Both the position numbers and the translations under genes were made by a program. Under the pieces are notes generated by a model. It saw only the letters and a program-made list of their open reading frames with translations, was not told the origin of the DNA and ran no database searches. Below, one piece after another: positions 8,284-15,154 of a DNA stretch of 15,602 bases. Where the stretch lies: NCBI GenBank assembly GCA_046704785.1, contig JBJKRF010000153.1, positions 1-15,602 of the forward strand, given 5' to 3'. The first letter of the stretch is position 1. Each line of letters opens with the position of its first letter. Origin of the DNA: JBJKRF01 sp046704785. GTDB lineage: Bacteria > Chloroflexota > Anaerolineae > Anaerolineales > Villigracilaceae.

Positions 8284-8298
8284 CGCCTTTGGTCGCGT

Positions 8299-10590
8299 TC
8301 ACAACAGACTTGTCGGGTCTGCCTGGCGGAAATGCCGGCGATAGGCTGCGGTCTCTTTTAGGCTATCCTGGATTTGAGATAACAACTGCGCCGAAGCAGA
8401 TTCGTCGCCCTCGGCTTTTCCGGCGCTGAGCAAGAGACTGCCTGCTTCAGGCTGCACCCTGAGTTTCCCCCGTTTCGACAACCATTCCAACCCCAGCTTC
8501 ACTGCCGTTTCCCCTTGTGCGCTGGCAGCCGCCAGGTCGACCAGGGTGGTCTGGCCTGCGCGTTGGCTGATTACAAATTTAGCCAGTCCGGCCAGGCGTT
8601 CGAGAAATGCCTGGGGTTCCTCGCCGCCGGGTAGCTCGACCGCAAACAGCACCACCCGCCCCGGCCTGACGGTCTCCAGGGCGGCCTGCATCACGTGTGG
8701 AGCAGGTGGGCAGGTCCAGATGACCAATGTTTCGGCAGGCGTGAGTTCGTGGCGTCCCAGGCCACCGACGGAGCGCTTGTGTTCAGCCTCGGCCCAGATG
8801 ACGGTCGAAGCCTGCCCCTGAAAGGGGAGCAACTGTTCGCGCGGGTCGTCGACTGTGCGCAGATCGACCACTTCCATATTCCCTTTGCGGATCTCGGTCG
8901 CTTTTTCTGCCACGGGCCGAAACCCGACGAATTCCAATTCTGCCTGGCGCACGCCCCGGTAATCACTGGCCCGCAGGGTGAAAGCCAGGTCGAAGCGTCC
9001 CTCTGGCATTTCCTCGCCGCCGCCGTTCCACCATAATACCTGAGAAGTCTCTCCGGTTGCGCCGGCTACGCTCAGGCGCACATGCTCGCGGTTGCGCCCG
9101 ATAGGGGTTGCGGCTTGTAGCGTCAGGTCGTGCGCAGCCAGGATCAGTTTTTCGTTGCCGGGGCCGTAGGGCGCCAAGGCTTCCAGTTGCTCGGCCAACT
9201 CCAGATTTGCCTCCGACAAAGGAAGCCAGCCGTCGACTTCGAGCGCGGCCTCTGTGTGCGCGATTTCGCCCAACATGCGTTCGACCGTGCGGGCTATGCG
9301 CCTGCGGAATTCGGGCAGGTTCTCTTGCGGCAGGGCGAGTCCGGCAGCCATGGGATGCCCGCCGAAGCTGAGCAGCAAGTCTTTTTGGGCGGCAATGGCT
9401 GCGGTGATGTGCAAACCTTCCACCGAGCGCGCCGAACCGCGGGCCGGTTCACCCTGCGGTGTGGAGAAGAGAATGGCTGCTTTGTGGTAACGTTCCACCA
9501 GGCGGCTGGCAACGATACCGATAATGCCGCCCGGCCAGGAGGCTTGCGCCAGAATCAGCAAAGGTTGCGTGAGCAGGGCCGGGTCGGCTTTCAGTTGGGC
9601 TTCGGCGGCCTGCGTGACCTGGTTGCACAGCAACTGGCGCTCGGCGTTGTAATTCTCGAGCTGTGTTGCCAGCGGGCGTGCGCGTCCCGCGTCGGAGGTG
9701 GTCAATAGTTCGACGGCAGGGTTTGCGTCGCCCAGGCGGCCCAGGGCGTTCAGGCGCGGGCCCAGACTAAAGCCGATGTGGGATTCGTTCAGGGTCTCCG
9801 GCTTGAGTTCGGCCAGTTCCATCATGATTTGCAATCCCAGGCGTTGCGTCTTGCGCAGCACAAGCAACCCTTTTTGCACCAGGTACCGCGCATCGCCGCG
9901 CAGGATGGCCAGGTCGGCGATCAGGCCGAGAGCTACCAGGTCGAGCAGCGAGGTCGTGTCGAAGTCGTTGGCTGGCAGCGCTTCCTTGAGCGCCTCGACC
10001 AGTTTGTAGGCCACACCTACGCCCGATAGCGTCCCCAGCGGATGGTCTTCCGGGAGCATTTTGGGATTGACGATGGCAACCGCTTGAGGAAGTTCGGGCG
10101 GCAGGTCGTGGTGGTCGCTGATGACCATGTCCACGCCATGTGAACGAGCGTAGTCTACAGCCTCGCCGGCGCTGACTCCCGTGTCGCAAGTGACGACCAG
10201 GCCTGCGCCCGCCTCGATGATCTCTTTGAGCGCCTCCAGATGCACGCCGTGACTCTCACGGGCGCGCACAGGAATATGGTAGCCGACCTTGGCCCCCAGG
10301 GCTCGAAGGGCCTCGACCAGCAGCGCGGTGGAGGTCTGCCCGTCGACATCGAAATCGCCCCAGACGCAGAGCGACTCTCCGGCGCGGATGGCGGCGCAGA
10401 TGCGCCCGACGGCGGCCTGCATGCCGGGGAGCGCAGAGGCCGGCGTCGGGGCGTACGAATCGGGCTCCAAAAAAGCATGGACGGCCTGGGGTGTGGTCAG
10501 TCCCCGCCGGGCAAGAGTCTGCTCGACGAGCGGATGGAGTCCGTAGCGTGTGCGCGATAAGGGGGGAAGTTCAGGTTCGATCCAGCGCAT
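8299..10590 (-). CDS. recJ: Single-stranded-DNA-specific exonuclease RecJ
   Basis: RecJ degrades single-stranded DNA 5'->3' in recombination and repair. The 763-residue protein has the DHH core: motif GDFDVDG (78-84, with F80 where many RecJ have Y), TCDTG (D136), the name-giving SDHHDLP (D159-H160-H161) and SGVGVAYKL (189-197). The DHHA1 domain carries LSFGGHPMAAGLAL (407-420), and an OB-fold region lies at roughly 450-560. About 200 further residues follow (VDLRTVDDPRE onward). E. coli RecJ is about 577 residues. Such C-terminal extensions are known from Deinococcus-type RecJ. The ATG at 10590 has no clear ribosome site, and the gene follows the nuclease gene by 33 bases, so coupled expression is likely. 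Metal-binding residues are intact. Confidence 0.95.
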   Translation of the reverse strand: MRWIEPELPPLSRTRYGLHPLVEQTLARRGLTTPQAVHAFLEPDSYAPTPASALPGMQAAVGRICAAIRAGESLCVWGDFDVDGQTSTALLVEALRALGAKVGYHIPVRARESHGVHLEALKEIIEAGAGLVVTCDTGVSAGEAVDYARSHGVDMVISDHHDLPPELPQAVAIVNPKMLPEDHPLGTLSGVGVAYKLVEALKEALPANDFDTTSLLDLVALGLIADLAILRGDARYLVQKGLLVLRKTQRLGLQIMMELAELKPETLNESHIGFSLGPRLNALGRLGDANPAVELLTTSDAGRARPLATQLENYNAERQLLCNQVTQAAEAQLKADPALLTQPLLILAQASWPGGIIGIVASRLVERYHKAAILFSTPQGEPARGSARSVEGLHITAAIAAQKDLLLSFGGHPMAAGLALPQENLPEFRRRIARTVERMLGEIAHTEAALEVDGWLPLSEANLELAEQLEALAPYGPGNEKLILAAHDLTLQAATPIGRNREHVRLSVAGATGETSQVLWWNGGGEEMPEGRFDLAFTLRASDYRGVRQAELEFVGFRPVAEKATEIRKGNMEVVDLRTVDDPREQLLPFQGQASTVIWAEAEHKRSVGGLGRHELTPAETLVIWTCPPAPHVMQAALETVRPGRVVLFAVELPGGEEPQAFLERLAGLAKFVISQRAGQTTLVDLAAASAQGETAVKLGLEWLSKRGKLRVQPEAGSLLLSAGKAEGDESASAQLLSQIQDSLKETAAYRRHFRQADPTSLL

Positions 10591-10623
10591 GAGATTGTGT
10601 CACGGATTGCGCATTGTGGGAGG

Positions 10624-11469
10624 TCAAAATTCGATCTCCTGCACCTGTTCGAGATTGACATCGAGGTTGGAGAGTTCGGTTTCGACATCGGTGGTCTCGG
10701 CCTGCCCGGCTTGCGCGCCGCGCTCGCAGTACGAGCGATAGGTGCAATAGGTGCATTTCTGAGAATCGTCGGTCAGTGGGAAGGCAGGAGCCGCGTCGAT
10801 TTCGGCTACGATTTTACCGAGCGCCTGCCAATCCTGTTGGAACTGTGCAGACGTATATTTGAAGTGGGCGGGTTCGTCGGGGAAATCAGGATACCAGTAA
10901 ATCATTTCGATCTGTTCCGGGCGGATGGACTGTCCGTTGTTGAGATGTGCCCCAGCCTGAACGAGCAGTGCCCGGTAGATGCGGGTTTGCCAACGGGCAG
11001 CCATCCATTCATCGCGCGGGTGCTTATGGTAGGTCTTCCAGTCGACGATCAGGGCCTGTTCTCCCGGCTTGATGGCGAGCAGGTCGTATTTTGCGGTTAC
11101 ACGGTGCGGCGGCAGTGGGGCGTATAGCGCCGTCTCGACGTGCAGTGTGTAACCACTCAGGTTTGGCGCGTGGTTCAGGTAATTTTGCCACCACCGGGAG
11201 AGATTGGGCGAGGCGGCCAGCCGCGTCAGTTTTTCGACCGGCAGGCCAAGCAGATGTTGCTGTACCAGCCGATGGAAGAGTTGTCCTTCCTGCTGGCGAC
11301 GTTCGTTTTCCACCACCGGTTCCGACTCGGCAGCGGGCCACTGGAGCTGCTCCAGATAGCGCAACTGGAAGCGCCGCGCACAGTCGGTGTAATCCTGCAG
11401 GGAGGATTGGCTAAAGGTAAACGGGGCGGGAATCTCCGGCCGCGGTATAGGAGTCGATAGCTCATTCAT
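10624..11469 (-). CDS. RecB/AddB-family PD-(D/E)XK nuclease with Fe-S cysteine pattern
   Basis: A 281-residue stand-alone nuclease of the PD-(D/E)XK superfamily (RecB/Cas4/AddB-like). The catalytic set is visible in order: H66 in GQLFHRLVQ, D129 in TAKYDLLAI, D143 and K145 in ALIVDWKT, and Q161/Y165 (QxxxY). One N-terminal cysteine, C30 in YTDCARRF, pairs with a C-terminal C239-x2-C242-x5-C248 cluster. This is the spacing of the iron-sulfur staple in AddB and related nucleases. It therefore probably cuts DNA with a 4Fe-4S-stabilised nuclease domain. No helicase domain is present. Its start overlaps the PIN toxin stop by 8 bases and recJ follows by 33 bases, suggesting joint work with RecJ on DNA ends. 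The C-terminal tail is acidic. Nuclease class is firm; biological role and substrate are inference. Confidence 0.88.
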   Translation of the reverse strand: MNELSTPIPRPEIPAPFTFSQSSLQDYTDCARRFQLRYLEQLQWPAAESEPVVENERRQQEGQLFHRLVQQHLLGLPVEKLTRLAASPNLSRWWQNYLNHAPNLSGYTLHVETALYAPLPPHRVTAKYDLLAIKPGEQALIVDWKTYHKHPRDEWMAARWQTRIYRALLVQAGAHLNNGQSIRPEQIEMIYWYPDFPDEPAHFKYTSAQFQQDWQALGKIVAEIDAAPAFPLTDDSQKCTYCTYRSYCERGAQAGQAETTDVETELSNLDVNLEQVQEIEF

Positions 11470-11920
11470 TGGAAAGCTTTTCCCTGATGTATATCAGAAT
11501 ATCGCCGGGCGCGCCAATAAGAAAAGGCAGGTTTGCCAGATGTGGATTGTTTAAAAAATGTTTGCGATCGTGGGTGGCAAACCAATGTGCCTCCGATTGT
11601 AGTGCCTCTGCGAAGACCAATGCGTCTGGTAAATAGTCCACAAGTTGGTTGGCTCTACTGCGTTGTTGGGTAGAAGGCTGATCGCCGATCTGCAAGTGCG
11701 CCGCAGCAAGCATTTCAGCCAAGGTCGGCAACAAGTCAGATGCTTTTCGATGTAAAACTTCGTCCGCTTCTTGCAACACACTTTTGCCGGCTATTATTTG
11801 AATCGTACTGGCCTCGCCAAGGCGGAATAACATACGCGTGCCACCATGATGCGACATGATGGCGGCGATAATTACGCTGGTGTCTACGAAAATTTTAATG
11901 TTTTTCTTGCTTATTGGCAT
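11462..11920 (-). CDS. PIN-domain toxin of a toxin-antitoxin pair
   Basis: A 152-residue PIN-domain protein, predicted Mg-dependent ribonuclease. The acidic site is seen in IFVDTSVII (D13), in the QEADEVL helix (E51 or E54), in LPDALVFAEA (D99) and in ATHDRKHFL (D118). This arrangement matches the group annotated as toxin component of putative toxin-antitoxin systems, PIN family. I chose the ATG at 11920, because the PIN core begins about 10 residues later. The longer frame up to 12013 lies inside the AbrB gene and gives unnatural sequence. The start overlaps the antitoxin end by 26 bases and the stop overlaps the nuclease start by 8. The DNA looks somewhat less GC-rich than the flanking genes, compatible with acquisition. 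RNA target unknown. Confidence 0.85.
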   Translation of the reverse strand: MPISKKNIKIFVDTSVIIAAIMSHHGGTRMLFRLGEASTIQIIAGKSVLQEADEVLHRKASDLLPTLAEMLAAAHLQIGDQPSTQQRSRANQLVDYLPDALVFAEALQSEAHWFATHDRKHFLNNPHLANLPFLIGAPGDILIYIREKLSNE

Positions 11921-12161
11921 AATCGGTTTGCACTTCGTGGAGTGTTTGCAGCATCGACTCGAGTGTTTCGCCTTTGGCCTCCAACCGTGTGCGGATCTTG
12001 TCGGAGAGGTCATCTACACGCGAATGATAAGGCCTGAGCAGGAAAGTTCCCTCACCAAGATCGATAAGCGTCAGTATTTCGCCTTCGTCCAGCCCATACT
12101 TCCGCCGCAGCGCGGCGGGCAGGGTGATCGTTCCTTTGTTGCGAATTTGAAGAGTGGTCAT
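11895..12161 (-). CDS. AbrB/SpoVT-family antitoxin
   Basis: An 88-residue protein with an N-terminal swapped-hairpin AbrB domain (about 1-45): LQIRNKGTITLPAALRRKYG followed by EGEILTLIDLGEGTFLLRP. This is the usual DNA-binding fold of antitoxins paired with PIN toxins. The C-terminal half (about 46-88, charged, helical, LEAKGETLESMLQTLHEV) would bind and neutralise the toxin. The ATG at 12161 has GGAG seven bases upstream; the frame runs open to 12479 but that part is the shadow of the exporter gene. Its stop lies 26 bases inside the PIN gene. As a family trait it should repress its own promoter; a TATAAT and a CGGAAA direct repeat precede it. Confidence 0.87.
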   Translation of the reverse strand: MTTLQIRNKGTITLPAALRRKYGLDEGEILTLIDLGEGTFLLRPYHSRVDDLSDKIRTRLEAKGETLESMLQTLHEVQTDYANKQEKH

Positions 12162-12179
12162 CGCTGTGCTCCAGAAAAT

Positions 12180-12209
12180 CGGAAATACGGAAATTCTGAC
12201 TAAATTATA
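12180..12209 (-). promoter_or_regulatory. Candidate promoter and operator of the AbrB-PIN pair
   Basis: On the - strand a perfect TATAAT lies at 12209-12204, at the very end of the exporter gene, without a good -35. Between it and the antitoxin ATG, the sequence read on the + strand has the direct repeat CGGAAA-TA-CGGAAA (12180-12193), just downstream of the expected start point. An AbrB-type antitoxin could bind there to autoregulate. Elements seen, function inferred. Confidence 0.4.
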
Positions 12210-13138
12210 CTCTCTTCTTCCTGGGTGGACTCGATTTGAATCTTTTCCCGTTTCTTTAACTGGACGACCAACACCCCGACGCCGACCAGCGTCAGGCCGA
12301 AGAGTTCCTGCCCTGAGAGCGTCTCGCCCAGGAAAACCACGGCCAGGATCGCGATTTGGGGCATCATTAGGCTGTTGATCACGCTCGTTTCGACGGCTGT
12401 CAGCGTGCGTTGCGTATGATTCCAGAGCGTGAACGTAAAGGCCGTGTTGACGACCGCCAACCAGACGATGATCGCCCAATCGCCCGGCGAGAGAGTTCCG
12501 ATGCCTTGCGTGAGCAAGCCGATGACCAGCATCAGCAGCGAACCGATGCCCATGCTTACGAAAGTGACCGTGAGCGCTGTGAAATGCGCCTGACGGTTGA
12601 CGTTGCGTCCCAGCAGCGTGGCTCCCGTGTTAGCCAACACGCCGACCGCAGCCGCCAGGATGCCGATCCCTTGTGCGGCGGGGATGTCTACCGGAAAAAA
12701 GTAGACGCCCGTCCCGAACAGGCACAGTAGCACGCCTGCCCACTGTAACGCCGTCGGGCGCTCGTCGAACCACAGGATGCTCATGAATCCCACCGCAACC
12801 GGCGTCAGGTTGAGCAGCAGGTTGACCATCACGGCGGGCAGGTAGGCCAGGCTGACGAATTGTGCGCCTTGCGCCAGCGTATAAAAGAGCAGGCCGAGCA
12901 GGGTCAATTGCAGCCAGTCTGCGCGGGAGAAGGAGCGAAGAACAGCCCGCTCGCGCCGGTTGAAAGCCACCAGTGGCAGCAGGCAGGCAAACGCCAGGGT
13001 ATAGCGCAGTCCGGCAAAGGTAACGGGAGGCAGGCTATCCCGCAGCCCGAACTTGATCAGCACCCAGGAGGTCGACCACAAAAAGGTGACGAAGGCGGCT
13101 TGCAAGATGGCAACAAAACGTTGTCTGAAAGTCGTCAA
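12200..13138 (-). CDS. EamA/DMT-family transporter
   Basis: A 312-residue integral membrane protein of the drug/metabolite transporter superfamily with two EamA repeats and about ten hydrophobic helices. The first repeat starts AFVTFLWSTSWVLIKFGLRD and contains FAGLRYTLAFACLLPL; it closes with LCLFGTGVYFF (about 140). The second repeat begins around GIGILAAAVGVLANTGATLLGRN and ends MMPQIAILAVVFLGE followed by GLTLVGVGVLVV. A charged cytoplasmic tail (KKREKIQIESTQEEE) follows. Members export amino acids, nucleosides or other metabolites; the substrate cannot be told. The only in-frame start is TTG at 13138 (next upstream stop at 13190-13192), with no good ribosome site, so initiation is probably weak or coupled to the gene 68 bases upstream. 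Confidence 0.88.
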   Translation of the reverse strand: MTTFRQRFVAILQAAFVTFLWSTSWVLIKFGLRDSLPPVTFAGLRYTLAFACLLPLVAFNRRERAVLRSFSRADWLQLTLLGLLFYTLAQGAQFVSLAYLPAVMVNLLLNLTPVAVGFMSILWFDERPTALQWAGVLLCLFGTGVYFFPVDIPAAQGIGILAAAVGVLANTGATLLGRNVNRQAHFTALTVTFVSMGIGSLLMLVIGLLTQGIGTLSPGDWAIIVWLAVVNTAFTFTLWNHTQRTLTAVETSVINSLMMPQIAILAVVFLGETLSGQELFGLTLVGVGVLVVQLKKREKIQIESTQEEESII

Positions 13139-13206
13139 TGGATTCTCGTTTGAAGGAGACAGGAGAGTTGATAATTGTCCGGCGATGCTTTAAACGGGCA
13201 GGGACG

Positions 13207-13794
13207 TCAGAGGCGGCGTAGAAAGAAAAGCATTCCGAAGTAGAACACGGTGAAGGCGCCGCCCACCAGCCAGCGTATATCCATGTTGAGGCCTTCGGGC
13301 AGCATGAAGAGCACTATCAGGCTGAAGAGCAACGCCCAAATGAAGACGTAACTGCCCAATCCGCGCGAAGGGAGCAGCATGGTGCGGGGATGCGCCCGGT
13401 TTCCGGCCTCGTTCAATAGTTTGACGGCTTTCCAGCGTTGGAAGATCGTATGGAATTCGTCGGGGTTGAGCAGTTTGCCCAGGTGAATGCGCGTAGTGGT
13501 GGTCTGGATCGTACGGTTGGTAACTGCGATAATATCTTTGTGCTCGATGTATGCGTCCGGCACCAGGTAGCGTTTGACCACCAATCTGTCGCGGAAGTGG
13601 ATGCGTCGGACGACGAAAAAGGGAGCAACTGCCGCGGCAAGCCCAACCATGAAGGTCAGCAGCCAACCCCACTTTGCCTGTAGGCTGAATATCTCTACGC
13701 CGAATAGGAGCGCGAACAAAATGGGCAGGCCGATGATGACCAGGCGTGTGGGCAACGTGTAGCGGGGCGTAAAAATGAATTCGTCGTAATCCAT
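13207..13794 (-). CDS. Unrecognised four-helix membrane protein with central soluble domain
   Basis: I do not recognise a named family. The 195-residue protein has two helices near the N-terminus (about 17-37, LVIIGLPILFALLFGVEIFSL, and 43-62), a soluble middle of about 85 residues (64-148), and two C-terminal helices (about 149-168 and 174-192) ending FFLRRL. The middle contains alternating basic strands (RIHFRDRLVVKRYLV, DIIAVTNRTIQTTTTRIHLGKL) and a helix FHTIFQRWKAVKLLNEAG. This pattern resembles small bacterial PH-like domains tethered to the membrane, but that is only a fold guess. The ATG at 13794 lies two bases after the kinase stop, so the two are co-translated. No enzymatic motif is visible. 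Confidence 0.82.
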   Translation of the reverse strand: MDYDEFIFTPRYTLPTRLVIIGLPILFALLFGVEIFSLQAKWGWLLTFMVGLAAAVAPFFVVRRIHFRDRLVVKRYLVPDAYIEHKDIIAVTNRTIQTTTTRIHLGKLLNPDEFHTIFQRWKAVKLLNEAGNRAHPRTMLLPSRGLGSYVFIWALLFSLIVLFMLPEGLNMDIRWLVGGAFTVFYFGMLFFLRRL

Positions 13795-13796
13795 TT

Positions 13797-14696
13797 TTAA
13801 GGACAGGTAACCTGTGCCAGCGCAAGCGCACCCAGGCTCCCGGAGCGATCGCCCAGCGCCGGCGGCACGATATAATCATCTATCTTTGCCGATAGGTTGG
13901 GATGTTGAACGTAGCCGTTGAGCGTCTCCTGAACCTGTTGGCGGATCAGCGGGAACAGGCCTGTGCGCTGCATCAGGCCACCGCCGAGGACGATGCGGCG
14001 CGGAGAAAGGGTGAGCACATAAGCGGCCAGGGCAAAAGCGATGTAGCCAGCTTCGATCTCCCAAAAGGGATCGTCCTCGGCCAGAGACTCGGCAGGGACG
14101 CCGAAGCGTTTTCGCACCGCCGGGCCGGAAGCCAGCCCCTCGAAGCAATCGCCGTGAAAGGGACAATTGCCAGGGAAAGGGTCTTGGTCGAGGTCGTGCG
14201 GCAGATGGATATGGCCCATCTCCAGGTTCCCCAGGCCCTTGAGGGCTTTCCCGCCGATTAGATAGCCGCCACCGATGCCGGTGCCAATCGTCAGGTAGAG
14301 GGATGGATCGATGCCACGGCTTGCGCCCCAGGTAAACTCGGCCAGCGCCGCAGCGTTGACGTCGGTGTCGATTGTGACGGGGACACCGAGTTCATTCTTC
14401 AGGAAGCCAAGAATATTCGTATTTCGCCAGTTCGGTTTGGGGGTGGATGTGATGAAACCAAAGGTGGGGGAATCCGGGTCCAGGTCGAGCGGACCAAAAG
14501 AGGCCAGTCCGATGGCCTGCAACCGTCCGGCAGCAGCGTAAGGTTTAAAGAAGGCGACAGCTTTGTCGAGGGTTTCTCCTGGTGTACTGGTTGAAAAACG
14601 CATCTTGTTGAGCGTATGTTCAGGGCCAGCGCCTATGACGCAGACGAACTTGGTGCCGCCTGCTTCGATACCGCCGTAGAGCTTATTGAGAGTCAT
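13797..14696 (-). CDS. ROK-family sugar kinase (fructokinase-like)
   Basis: A 299-residue ROK kinase, probably phosphorylating fructose or another hexose with ATP in the cytoplasm. The N-terminal phosphate-binding loop is GGIEAGGTKFVC (8-19). ASFGPLD (65-71) and the catalytic Asp in TDVNAAALAE (D112) follow. The second phosphate loop is LTIGTGIGGG (135-144). The zinc site is seen in EMGHIHLPHD (159-168) with CPFHGDCFEGLASGPA (178-193; C178, H181, C184). This CxxHxxC-EGLASGPA form is typical of YdhR/GmuE-like fructokinases rather than glucokinases or NagC regulators, and no HTH domain precedes it. Length fits. The ATG at 14696 lacks a ribosome site, and a -10-like TAAAAT ends seven bases before it, suggesting a leaderless transcript. 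Substrate is by family only. Confidence 0.9.
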   Translation of the reverse strand: MTLNKLYGGIEAGGTKFVCVIGAGPEHTLNKMRFSTSTPGETLDKAVAFFKPYAAAGRLQAIGLASFGPLDLDPDSPTFGFITSTPKPNWRNTNILGFLKNELGVPVTIDTDVNAAALAEFTWGASRGIDPSLYLTIGTGIGGGYLIGGKALKGLGNLEMGHIHLPHDLDQDPFPGNCPFHGDCFEGLASGPAVRKRFGVPAESLAEDDPFWEIEAGYIAFALAAYVLTLSPRRIVLGGGLMQRTGLFPLIRQQVQETLNGYVQHPNLSAKIDDYIVPPALGDRSGSLGALALAQVTCP

Positions 14697-14708
14697 AAGA
14701 TTATTTTA
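14697..14708 (-). promoter_or_regulatory. Candidate leaderless promoter of the ROK kinase operon
   Basis: On the - strand TAAAAT occupies 14708-14703, preceded directly by TG and followed by six bases and then the ATG at 14696. Transcription about seven bases beyond the -10 would begin at the start codon. No -35 match is seen at 16-18 bases and no ribosome site exists, so confidence is limited. Confidence 0.3.
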
Positions 14709-14795
14709 CACGAGAGGTTACCAGCCCGGCCTATTCGTTTAATTGGTGCCCTGGAAATCAGCATGAAAATTTGTCCGGAATCGATGTATTTTTTC

Positions 14796-14824
14796 TTGCA
14801 CCTTCCCGCTCTATATAGATAAAT
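14796..14824 (+). promoter_or_regulatory. Possible + strand promoter for a structured RNA
   Basis: A TTGCAC (14796-14801) is followed by an AT-rich stretch CTATATAGATAAATAAG. Possible -10 elements are TATATA (14812-14817) and ATAAAT (14819-14824, 17-base spacing). It diverges from the kinase promoter and lies just before the first hairpin of the region. Weak by sequence alone. Confidence 0.25.
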
Positions 14825-14825
14825 A

Positions 14826-15108
14826 AGAAGTACCCATTTGGGTGAGGTTTTGATAGGCTTTTCCTCACCGACTGCTTTTCCAAGCAGCTTTCGCTCTCCA
14901 AAAGGGTAATCCCAGAGGATAAGAGAAAAACATTTCTCCTGTGCGAAAGCCTTTTATAAAAGGACAACTCTTATTAACATCTCATCGTACCCTTCTATAA
15001 ATATTTCCAGGTCTTTCTGGAATTCTCCGCTCCGTGATCCAATCCCAGTGACACTCCGCGCAGACTGTTTGGTTGCCAACTGCAACCCTGCGTCCGGAGT
15101 GTTTTTTT
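14826..15108 (+). ncRNA. Candidate structured non-coding RNA
   Basis: No convincing protein is encoded here, but inverted repeats are dense. ACCC/GGGT (14832-14843) overlaps GGTGAGG/CCTCACC (14841-14847 with 14863-14869). CTGCTT/AAGCAG follows (14872-14877 with 14882-14887, loop TTCC). GCTTTCGC/GCGAAAGC (14887-14894 with 14943-14950) encloses GAGAAA-AACA-TTTCTC (14923-14938). Then come the palindrome CCTTTTATAAAAGG (14950-14963), TTCCAG/CTGGAA (15005-15010 with 15017-15022) and a final long stem with a T run (15051-15108). The terminator fixes the + strand and the 3' end; the 5' end near 14826 is a guess. I could not match tmRNA, RNase P RNA, SRP RNA or a riboswitch consensus. It may instead be two shorter RNAs, or untranslated DNA with incidental repeats. 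Confidence 0.4.
15051..15108 (+). terminator. Strong compound terminator hairpin
   Basis: ACACTCCG (15051-15058) pairs with CGGAGTGT (15095-15102). CGCAG (15059-15063) pairs with CTGCG (15088-15092), leaving a two-base TC bulge. Inside, GGTTGC (15071-15076) pairs with GCAACC (15082-15087) around CAACT. Seven T (15102-15108) follow. There are 19 pairs in all, and the T run is only on the + strand side. No coding sequence ends nearby on that strand, which is why an RNA gene upstream is proposed. Confidence 0.85.
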
Positions 15109-15154
15109 ATTCGGTATCGAAAGAATTGTTGCAGTAAGAGTTGTTCTAGCTAAA

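Noticed and set aside
8284..8298. Bidirectional terminator between glnQ and recJ
   Set aside because: Only 15 bases separate the stops and no convincing stem-loop with a T run is present.
8546..10560. Several long + strand frames opposite recJ
   Set aside because: They are shadows of the GC-rich recJ codons; recJ has a full set of family motifs and these have none.
11921..12013. N-terminal extension of the PIN toxin
   Set aside because: It lies wholly inside the antitoxin gene, has no similarity to PIN proteins, and the conserved VDTS strand sits just after the ATG at 11920.
12162..12479. Long upstream extension of the AbrB antitoxin frame
   Set aside because: It is an out-of-frame reading of the exporter gene; the AbrB domain starts exactly at the ATG 12161 with a ribosome site.
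14758..14967. 69-codon ORF on the - strand
   Set aside because: It crosses several hairpins, its sequence shows no family features, and no clear ribosome site was noted.
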